This document shows positions 53,893 through 60,075 of a DNA stretch of 60,075 bases, one piece after another. Source of the DNA: a virus; the IMG/VR virus record IMGVR_UViG_3300046747_000237, positions 1 to 60,075 of that record; one strand, written 5' to 3'. Position 1 is the first letter of the stretch. Every line of letters starts with the position of its first letter. The notes under the pieces are model-generated. The model had not been told where the DNA came from and searched no databases. It worked only from the letters and a program-made list of their open reading frames with translations. The translations under genes were made by a program, and so were the position numbers.

Positions 53893-54098
53893 GCTGGGTC
53901 GACGACATGCAGTCAGAGATCGACATCGCGTCCGGCACCATGGCCGACATGATGCTCAAGCTGATGTACCCGCTCTTCATCGGCCCACCTTCGCCAGAGG
54001 AGCACGCGGCAGGCATCGTGCGCAGCCTCATGTACGCGGCGGGCTACTCGCCGTACTGGGGCGTTGAGGATGGCGACGACTGCTGCGGGTGCTGCTGA
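53889..54098 (+). CDS. Small hypothetical protein
   Basis: 69 residues, ATG 53889. Helical with C-terminal DDCCGCC cluster, a potential metal site. ATGA/TGATG overlaps. Function unknown. Confidence 0.5.
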   Translation: MSWVDDMQSEIDIASGTMADMMLKLMYPLFIGPPSPEEHAAGIVRSLMYAAGYSPYWGVEDGDDCCGCC

Positions 54099-54388
54099 TG
54101 ACCATCCGCAGCCCAGTCCCACCCGTCGGCGCCAACCACACCGAGTGGCACGCCGCGCGCGATGCAGAGGTGCGGGCTGACGAGTGCTGGCAAGTCCTGA
54201 ACGCAGTAGAGAACCTGTCCGACGAACAGGCGCACGCTGAGGACGGGTGCGGGCACCAGGTCATCTACATGGAGAAGCTCTACGAGATTGTCGCCGAGCT
54301 GCGTGGCCCCGTGCCAGTACCGCCCATCGACCCGCGTGCTGCGCGAGCCCTGAGCCGGCTCGTAGACAGCAAGCGAGGCGAACCATGA
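54098..54388 (+). CDS. Small hypothetical protein
   Basis: 96 residues, ATG 54098. Helical middle with LSDEQAHAEDGCGHQVIYMEKLYEIV. Function unknown. Confidence 0.5.
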   Translation: MTIRSPVPPVGANHTEWHAARDAEVRADECWQVLNAVENLSDEQAHAEDGCGHQVIYMEKLYEIVAELRGPVPVPPIDPRAARALSRLVDSKRGEP

Positions 54389-54486
54389 CCTACTGGTGGC
54401 ACCTACTCGGCGTGCTGGGCGCGTTAGAGCGCCACTTCGAGACTTCGAGGCGCAGCACCAAGCCAGCGAGTTCGGGGCGATCCTGA
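54385..54486 (+). CDS. Short ORF, possibly truncated
   Basis: 33 residues, ATG 54385 overlapping the previous TGA. It is overlapped in another frame by 54396-54551 which extends to the operon end. One of these two is likely the real gene, or a frameshift links them. Confidence 0.3.
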   Translation: MTYWWHLLGVLGALERHFETSRRSTKPASSGRS

Positions 54487-54551
54487 AGCGTACGCGCGGC
54501 GCCCTGCAAAGGGACATGCTCTGCTACGCGATCGCCAACGGCTACGTCTAG
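54396..54551 (+). CDS. Small helical protein at the operon end
   Basis: 51 residues from GTG 54396; the C-terminal part (FEAQHQASEFGAILKRTRGA, QRDMLCYAIANGYV) reads like a folded helix, better than the competing frame. Its TAG overlaps the stop of the convergent adhesin gene. Confidence 0.4.
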   Translation: MAPTRRAGRVRAPLRDFEAQHQASEFGAILKRTRGALQRDMLCYAIANGYV

Positions 54552-57500
54552 ACCTGCGGCACCCCGTACCGCTCGTACGCATAGCGTCGCACCAGCTGCT
54601 TCGCGTCGTAGCCCATCTCCCTGTCGTAGATGATCAGGTCCAGGAACACGAACTGCGACCCGTCGGCGACACCCAGCTGCAGCGTCGCCTGTGCGTCGTT
54701 GGTGCTGGGCGTGAAGTAGAGCTTGATCGAGCTCCGCACGTCGCTGTTGACGTCGAGCGTGCAGTCGACCTGCTGGGCCTCGACGCCACCCGTGAAGTGC
54801 ACGATGACCACGTCGCCATTGGCGTGCGCGGCGCTCGCAGGGCCGTCCGCCTGGGGCTGCGTCTCCGCGATCACGAAGTGCACGTTCCCGGTGCCAGGGT
54901 TGACGTAGGTGTAGAGCCCATCGTTGCCCGTGGTGGTGGTCTGGATCAGCCCGTTGTAGTTGTCGTTCACAACGAGCTTGGCGATCAGGAAGATCTCGCA
55001 GGGGTCACCCTGGTGGATGAAGTTCCAGTCAGCCCGCGGCAGGTTGCTCACGTACTTCTGGCCGCCCGTGAAGGTCACTCCGAGCGCGTTGTTCGCGGTT
55101 GGGATGGCAACAGGCACTGCAACGCGCTCGCCGACGATGGCTGAGAGTGTGTGGCCGCCGACCACGAGATCTTGGAACGCGGTGACGAGCCCGCCGGCCT
55201 GGGTGTACGTGTCCGCGCGGATCCAGCACGCGGGCAGACGGTTCTCGAGCGCCCAGTAGACGTAGCCGTCGAGCGACCACACGGCGTAGCGGTCGCGGAT
55301 GTACGCGAGCACCGCGGTGTCTTCCTCTGGTCGCAGCACGCGGTCGAAGATGATCGCCTCAGCCAGGCGCATCGTGCTGCCGAGCTCGCACAGCGCGAGC
55401 GTCTGCGGAGCCGTCACGGTCGATGGCGTGGGGAAGTCCCCCGACGTCTCGCCCTGGCCAGGGCCGTACCGCAGCTCGGCTTGGAACGACTGCAGCGCGT
55501 CTGCACGCCAGCGCACGAGCACGCCAGCGCCGTCGGGGTTGCCGTCTGGCTGGCTGAGGATGAGGTTCGCGGCTGAGGCGTTCACGACGCCTACGGACAG
55601 TCCAGCGCCCGGGTTGGTGTACGCGAAGAAGCCGTTTGAGCCGGTCGATGTGCTGGAGAGGACGGTGTTGTAGCCAGCTGTCGCCAGCGACGTCATCACC
55701 AGGTAGACGGTGCGCGCGCCCTCCTGGTGCAGGAAGTCCCAGTCGTCCGGCGCGAGCGTGCTCGTGTAGTACGAGCCGCCGTTGAACGCTGCGACCTCGG
55801 CTCCGTTGAGCGAGGTGGTGACGTCAGACACGAGGATGCGGGCCGAGTCGTCTGCCTGGGCGAACGAGTGGCCAGGGCGCACTAGGTCGGTGAAGCTCGA
55901 GATCCGGCTGCCGACGGTCACGTACGCATCTGCGCGGATGCGCGAGAACGGCCCGAGCCCGTTGACGACCGTGCTCAGGTCGCTCGCAGGCATCGACGCG
56001 ACGGTGGGCCGCCGCGAGCTCGTGAGCAGCATGGGCACCTCGCCGAGCGCCAGCGTCATGTTCGCGCCGGCGTAGATGGCGGCCTCGCGCGCGTTGCCCT
56101 CGAAGTCGACGATCGTGGCGCCAACACCGACGCGCACGGTGATCGGGGGCTCCGGGTAGTCGTTGTCGCTCCAGTAGACCGAGACCCACTGCGAGTGGTC
56201 GGCGTTGCGGAATAGATAGAAGCGCGCGCGCTGCGTCAGCCCGGGGAGCACGCCGTCCGGCACGTAGCCGCGCAGGCTGGCGACGACCTGATTGACGACG
56301 CCGTACGCAGGGCGCGGCTGCAGGCTGAAGTACAGCAGCCCCAGGCTCGCTTCGTCGTCGGTGGGCCCGTCGAAGGTGTCGCGCATGAGGTAGATGATGA
56401 AACCTCGCGCAAGCTCGTCGTGGCGCACGTACGCCATCTTCTTGGCCAGCGTGAGCGCCTGCGTTCGTTGCTGGCTGAACGCGGCGGTGCGGCCGACCTC
56501 GGACAGGTACCAGGGCATCGTCTCGTCCACGCCCGCTGCTACGCGGTTGGCCTTGACGATCTCGTAGTCCTTCTCGAGCGAGCCGAAGTCGCCGTAGTTG
56601 TGCCAGCTGTGGATCGAGAACGCGGCGTTCGCCTCAGCGAGCACGCGCGCATGGATCGTCGGGTTCAGGTCGGTCAGCCCTGCGCCGTAGATCGTCTCGC
56701 TCGCGAACGCGCAGCCCAGGATGCTCGGCGCCGTGAGCGTGCCCCGTAGCGTGGCCGCGGTGAGGTTGATGAACGCAATGAAGTCGTCGATGCCGCTTGG
56801 CTGCGCCCAGTAGATCGAGAGGTTCGGCTCGTTCCAATCCTCCCAGCGCCAGACCTTGTCGCCGTATCGAGCGGCGTAGGCCGAGACGTAGTCGACCCAG
56901 TAGGCGTCGATTGGCCGCTCGCGGCTCAGATGCAGGTCGCTCCCGTCTGCAGCGTACCGAGCGAGCGAGGCAGGCGTAGCGGCGAACGCGGCGCTGTAGC
57001 TGGTGAGCGAGACGACGCGCAGTCCGGCACCGGTCAGCAGCTCGTACGCGGCGTCGGGGCGTGACCAGTCGAGCGTGCCGTCGGGACCCTCGGTGGAGTC
57101 CCAGTTGTGGCTGTGCCGCGCGACCATGAGGCCCGCCTGGCGCATCGCCTCGATCTGCGCGTCGTTGGACGCGTCGTCGCCGAGGTCGAAGTCAGGGCCA
57201 GCGTCTCCCGCGAGCGAGATGGTTGCGCCCCAGTCGAAGTTGGCGTCGTATTCAGCCCCGGCGAACGCAGGCACGAACACGAAGTTGTCGGTGCCGCTCA
57301 CCGATCCGCCCGACCAGCTCGCCGAGTACGTGACCAGCCTGTGCCCGTAGACAGGCTCGCCGTCGGTGCGCAGCTGCAGGCTGATGCTGCCCACCGAGAG
57401 CGCGGGCACAGAGAGCGACGTGTCGAGCGGGTGGTAGCGGTTGTCGACGGTCTTGTACGAGCCGGTGACCACGACCGTCTTGGCGACCGCGTAGCCGTTG

Positions 57501-57772
57501 AACACGCCGAGGTAGCTCGAGCCCTCGTGGGCTGGGTCGATGGCGCGCACGGGGTTGTCGCAAACGACGGCCAGCGTGATCGCGTCGGTCTGCGTGAGCG
57601 GGGCGACGGTGGGCGGCTCCGAGGCGAGCAGCGTGCCGCGCTGGAGCTCGCGGACGATGGCCTCCGTGCTGGTGGTGAGCTTCCCGTCGGCGGGGATCTG
57701 AATGCCGTCGTCGTCCAGCACGACAGCGCCGGTGAGAGGCGTAACGAAGATCGGTTGCGGGGTGCGTGCCAC
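54548..57772 (-). CDS. Tail adhesin with clan GH-A glycoside hydrolase and two LamG-like modules
   Basis: 1074 residues from GTG 57772. Residues 1-48 are an attachment module shared with the 57814 protein (MAR[TS]P.PI.V.P..G...). Residues 175-500 form a TIM-barrel glycosidase of clan GH-A: RWEDWNEPN with acid/base Glu315 and WYLSEVGRT with nucleophile Glu425, near GH39/GH5-like enzymes. Two concanavalin-like modules follow (about 615-850 and 860-1074), each with W-x-F-[LI]-H. It probably degrades a surface polysaccharide at adsorption. Confidence 0.82.
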   Translation of the reverse strand: MARTPQPIFVTPLTGAVVLDDDGIQIPADGKLTTSTEAIVRELQRGTLLASEPPTVAPLTQTDAITLAVVCDNPVRAIDPAHEGSSYLGVFNGYAVAKTVVVTGSYKTVDNRYHPLDTSLSVPALSVGSISLQLRTDGEPVYGHRLVTYSASWSGGSVSGTDNFVFVPAFAGAEYDANFDWGATISLAGDAGPDFDLGDDASNDAQIEAMRQAGLMVARHSHNWDSTEGPDGTLDWSRPDAAYELLTGAGLRVVSLTSYSAAFAATPASLARYAADGSDLHLSRERPIDAYWVDYVSAYAARYGDKVWRWEDWNEPNLSIYWAQPSGIDDFIAFINLTAATLRGTLTAPSILGCAFASETIYGAGLTDLNPTIHARVLAEANAAFSIHSWHNYGDFGSLEKDYEIVKANRVAAGVDETMPWYLSEVGRTAAFSQQRTQALTLAKKMAYVRHDELARGFIIYLMRDTFDGPTDDEASLGLLYFSLQPRPAYGVVNQVVASLRGYVPDGVLPGLTQRARFYLFRNADHSQWVSVYWSDNDYPEPPITVRVGVGATIVDFEGNAREAAIYAGANMTLALGEVPMLLTSSRRPTVASMPASDLSTVVNGLGPFSRIRADAYVTVGSRISSFTDLVRPGHSFAQADDSARILVSDVTTSLNGAEVAAFNGGSYYTSTLAPDDWDFLHQEGARTVYLVMTSLATAGYNTVLSSTSTGSNGFFAYTNPGAGLSVGVVNASAANLILSQPDGNPDGAGVLVRWRADALQSFQAELRYGPGQGETSGDFPTPSTVTAPQTLALCELGSTMRLAEAIIFDRVLRPEEDTAVLAYIRDRYAVWSLDGYVYWALENRLPACWIRADTYTQAGGLVTAFQDLVVGGHTLSAIVGERVAVPVAIPTANNALGVTFTGGQKYVSNLPRADWNFIHQGDPCEIFLIAKLVVNDNYNGLIQTTTTGNDGLYTYVNPGTGNVHFVIAETQPQADGPASAAHANGDVVIVHFTGGVEAQQVDCTLDVNSDVRSSIKLYFTPSTNDAQATLQLGVADGSQFVFLDLIIYDREMGYDAKQLVRRYAYERYGVPQV

Positions 57773-57777
57773 GGTGC

Positions 57778-57807
57778 AGCCTCGCGCGCGTGCGGGAGCG
57801 GTGGCCT
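57778..57807 (-). promoter_or_regulatory. AGGCCA-class late promoter, leftward (glycosidase adhesin)
   Basis: Minus strand AGGCCA (57807-57802), 18-nt spacer, -10 hexamer GAGGCT (57783-57778); GTG 57772 begins 6 nt after the last T. Placed in the 41-nt gap between the two adhesin genes. Its occurrence on the opposite strand, still aligned to a start codon, argues strongly that the motif is functional. Confidence 0.7.
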
Positions 57808-57813
57808 GTCAGG

Positions 57814-59715
57814 TCAGATGGTGATCGCGTAGTAGCTCGAGATGTACGAGTTCACGGTCGCGCGCTCCCCAGACGTCAGCACGCGGTTGCAGATGATGAG
57901 CTCGGCAACGCCCATCGCGCATGGGTTCTGCGAGCCGATGCGCAGCGTCAGCGCCGCGTTCCCGGTGTCTGGCGTCAGGCCGTAGTTGGCGGTGACGTCA
58001 GCCTGGCTGGAGACAGAGAGCGTCGAGTCAGGCGTCTGCGCCGAGCCCATCCGCAGGTTGACCGATCGCGGTGTGCCCGTGGTGTTGCTCGAGGCACTTG
58101 CGACAAGCACTGCCGCGGTGGACGCGTCGTCGACCTCCACGTTGATGACGCCGGTCGTATGATCGTTGTAGAGGGTGAGCCCAGCGCCGAGCGCGGTAGC
58201 CGCGACGTTGGTGGTCAGGTACTCGTTGAAGTTGCCGTCTGTCGTGACCTTGAGGACGAAGAAGAGCTCGCAGTCAGACCCATCGTGCAGGAACTTCCAC
58301 TGCGCCGTAGTGCGGCTGCTCGTGAGGTACACGCCCGACGTGAACGGGATGACCAGACGATTGTTCATCGTCGACTCAGTCGCCGCAGCACCAGGCCGAA
58401 GCCCCGCCGTCGCCTGATCAAACGTGTGGCCGCTCAGCACCAGGTCCTGCAGCTGGCTGACCTTGGAGCTGACCTCCGTCCGCGTGTCGGCGCGGACACG
58501 AGAGAACGCGAGCGCGCTGACCGCTGCGCTGAGGTCGCTGATGCCCGCAGCAGAACCCGTCAGCCCCGCCTGTGCGCCCGCTCCTGTGCCTGCGATGCGT
58601 TGCGCGCCCGAGGCCGCCCCGGTCAGCCCCGACTGCGCTCCGGCTGCCGTGCCGGCAATGCGCATCGCGCCGCTCGCCGCCCCGGTCAGGCCGCTCTGTG
58701 CTCCAGCGCCTGTGCCCGCGAGACGCAGCCCGCCAGCAGCCGCGCCCGTCAGGCCGGCCTGTGTGCCTGCTCCAGCGCCGCTGATCGCGCCAGCGCTCGA
58801 CGTGCCACCGGCGGCGCCTACGAGGCCCGCTTGGGCGCCTGCAGCGGTGCCAGCGATGCGGAGGCCGCCTGTCGCGGCCCCGGTCAAGCTTGGCCGCACG
58901 CCAGCGCCAGTGCCGCTGATGGACGAAATCGCGCCGGCGGTACCCGTAGCTGCCCCAACAAGCCAGGCGTCAGTCGAGTAGCGCAGCACGTTCGAGAAGG
59001 TGCCGACGAAGTTCGTGGGACCGCTCGACGTCGACAGCCTGCCGATGCCCATCGTGCCGAGCGGCCAGACGAAAGCGGAGCCGAGGTCGGTAGCCCCGTT
59101 GCCCTCGGTGGCGCCGGAGATCGTGATCCTGCCGATCGTCGTGTCGACCTCGACCGTGATCGCCTGGCCGAGCGAATACTCGAAGAACGCGAGGTTGCCG
59201 TTGCCCGCCGAGGCCCCGCTGTCCCAGGTGTAAATGCAGGTGTTGCCGTGGACGTTTGAGTAATAGAGGTCGAGCCCGTTCTGCGTTGCCCCGCCGATGT
59301 TGAACAGCTGGTACGTGACGCCGCTCGTGCGCGCGGACTGCGTGAACGTGAACTTCCACCGTCCGCTGCGCATGAACGACGGCGCCACCGTCGTGCTCGG
59401 CGGCTGCAGCGCGGTCAGGTCGAGGCCGAGCGAGTAGCCGTCGCCCGACATGAGCAGGCCGGCTGCCGTGCCCGCGAGACGCATCGCTCCCGCGCCGGCT
59501 CCCATGAGCCCCGACAAAGCACCCGCTGCCGACCCGCTGATCGGAGGCGGGTGGTACGGCACCGGGTAGCAGTCGAGCGACCCCTCGAGCAGCTCGTTCT
59601 CCACCTCGTCATCGACAGTCGTCTCGATGCCCGCAGCGGGCACGACAACGCCATCCAGGCGCACGGTGACGCCGGGCTTGGGGACGACGAGGATAGGAGC
59701 CGGGCTGCGCGCCAC
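57814..59715 (-). CDS. Gly/Ala-repeat tail adhesin with LamG-like module
   Basis: 633 residues from GTG 59715. Residues 1-48: attachment module shared with the 54548 protein and resembling DUF2635. Residues 92-250: a jelly-roll-like region. Residues 62-86 and 253-393: a 21-residue Gly/Ala repeat (GAQSGLTGAASGAMRIAGTAA). Residues 402-633: concanavalin-like module ending VLTSGERATVNSYISSYYAI. Likely a fibre or adhesin next to the glycosidase protein. Starts 2 nt after the stop of the gene spanning the contig join. Confidence 0.72.
   Translation of the reverse strand: MARSPAPILVVPKPGVTVRLDGVVVPAAGIETTVDDEVENELLEGSLDCYPVPYHPPPISGSAAGALSGLMGAGAGAMRLAGTAAGLLMSGDGYSLGLDLTALQPPSTTVAPSFMRSGRWKFTFTQSARTSGVTYQLFNIGGATQNGLDLYYSNVHGNTCIYTWDSGASAGNGNLAFFEYSLGQAITVEVDTTIGRITISGATEGNGATDLGSAFVWPLGTMGIGRLSTSSGPTNFVGTFSNVLRYSTDAWLVGAATGTAGAISSISGTGAGVRPSLTGAATGGLRIAGTAAGAQAGLVGAAGGTSSAGAISGAGAGTQAGLTGAAAGGLRLAGTGAGAQSGLTGAASGAMRIAGTAAGAQSGLTGAASGAQRIAGTGAGAQAGLTGSAAGISDLSAAVSALAFSRVRADTRTEVSSKVSQLQDLVLSGHTFDQATAGLRPGAAATESTMNNRLVIPFTSGVYLTSSRTTAQWKFLHDGSDCELFFVLKVTTDGNFNEYLTTNVAATALGAGLTLYNDHTTGVINVEVDDASTAAVLVASASSNTTGTPRSVNLRMGSAQTPDSTLSVSSQADVTANYGLTPDTGNAALTLRIGSQNPCAMGVAELIICNRVLTSGERATVNSYISSYYAITI
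58537..58959 (-). repeat. 63-bp coding tandem repeat (21-residue Gly/Ala unit)
   Basis: About six units of 21 residues (one of 24) inside the 57814 protein; the best two copies differ at few positions at the protein level. An isolated seventh copy is at 59458-59532. The regular Gly/Ala spacing suggests packed glycine-rich helices or an extended stalk; such repeats can change copy number by recombination. Confidence 0.75.
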
Positions 59716-59717
59716 GG

Positions 59718-60075
59718 TCAGGTCCCGACAGGCGCCGTGATCGTGAAGCTGCTGACGGTGACCACGACCGTCGCCACGAAGCTCAGCGTCGAGAACTGGA
59801 ACTCACCACCGCCGCCCGTCGCCGTGCAGCTGAAGTCGCCCAGCACCGTGGTGCCGTTGGACTGCAGCACGCGCACGAAGCTCGCGGTGCCGGTGGCGTC
59901 CGCCGAGCTGTCCTGCGTGATCGCGTTGGCCGTGAGCACACCGCTGGAGCTCGCGGGGAACGCCGTCGCGTTGAGCGTGAGCTCCGCGAGCAGCGTGTTG
60001 CCGGCGAGCGCGGTGTCTGCGTCAGTGGGACGAGTACCGCTGTACACGCGGACAAAGCCCGAGTTGTAGGACGCG
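59718..60075 (-). CDS. Small tail-associated protein, C-terminal part (gene begins at 174 across the join)
   Basis: Continuation of the gene starting at ATG 174. In the circle the coding length is 405 bp (134 residues). This portion holds the beta-rich Thr/Val/Ser segments (GTASFVRVLQSNGTTVLGDF, STLSFVATVVVTVSS). The TGA at 59718 is 2 nt before the next GTG. Confidence 0.8.
   Translation of the reverse strand, partial: ASYNSGFVRVYSGTRPTDADTALAGNTLLAELTLNATAFPASSSGVLTANAITQDSSADATGTASFVRVLQSNGTTVLGDFSCTATGGGGEFQFSTLSFVATVVVTVSSFTITAPVGT
59949..60075. repeat. 127-bp direct terminal repeat (right copy)
   Basis: Identical to 1-127. See the left copy; removing one copy gives a 59,948-bp circle with an intact gene across the junction. 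Confidence 0.9.

Noticed and set aside
1-60075. Insertion sequences or transposase genes
   Set aside because: No DDE/HUH transposase or IS-type terminal inverted repeats were seen; the only mobile-type genes are the four HNH endonucleases and the integrase.

Overview
The window is essentially one complete, circularly closed genome of a temperate tailed phage, about 59.95 kb of unique sequence. The first 127 bases recur exactly as the last 127, and one gene runs across the join. Portal, scaffold, major capsid protein and large terminase are present with a putative tail nozzle and three very large internal-virion-type proteins, but I see no tail tube, sheath or tape measure, so it looks like a podovirus. 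Repressor/Cro pair, tyrosine integrase, excisionase-like genes and an attP carrying the 3' part of a tRNA-Arg(CCU) show it is temperate. High GC, predicted lipoproteins, an M15 endolysin, an H-NS-type protein and enterobacterial-style overlapping (ATGA/GTGA) operons point to a high-GC Gram-negative, probably proteobacterial, host. The host is inference.

Layout. (1) 254-26676, plus strand, late genes: portal, scaffold, capsid, an HNH homing endonuclease, head-tail and tail proteins, ejection proteins, two LamG-like proteins and an SGNH hydrolase, a metallopeptidase-like lipoprotein, TerL and a lysis cassette. (2) 26673-40253, mostly minus strand: small zinc-binding and membrane proteins, an H-NS-like protein, HNH/attP/integrase/excisionase, SSB-RecE-RecT recombination genes, a lipoprotein moron and the repressor. 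(3) 40362-54551, plus strand: Cro-like protein, HNH genes, methyltransferases, replication initiator with an internal iteron cluster, DnaB-type helicase, RuvC-like resolvase, small terminase, an OmpR-type DNA-binding protein and many small ORFs. (4) 54548-59715 continuing through the join to 1-174, minus strand: two large adhesin/tail proteins, one carrying a clan GH-A glycoside hydrolase, and a small protein.

The most notable signal is regulatory. Eleven sites, all placed before late transcription units on both strands, share the layout AGGCCA-N17/18-(NANNST)-N5-8-start codon: an AGGCCA box where a -35 element would be, an 18-nt spacer and a sigma70-like -10 hexamer. In seven of them the annotated start codon lies 6-9 nt after the -10, so the mRNAs would be leaderless or nearly so; scaffold, capsid, the 7538 gene and TerL instead have longer leaders. 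The early/lysogeny promoters (PR before 40362, PL before 38815, the lipoprotein promoter before 39335, and the promoter before 27007) instead have TTGNNN -35 boxes, and the first three are also leaderless. I infer a phage-encoded activator for the AGGCCA class; the stand-alone OmpR-type winged-helix protein at 52132 is a candidate.

The second notable signal is a probable replication origin inside the initiator gene (44445-44761): two blocks of four GTGAC iterons at an exact 12-bp period.
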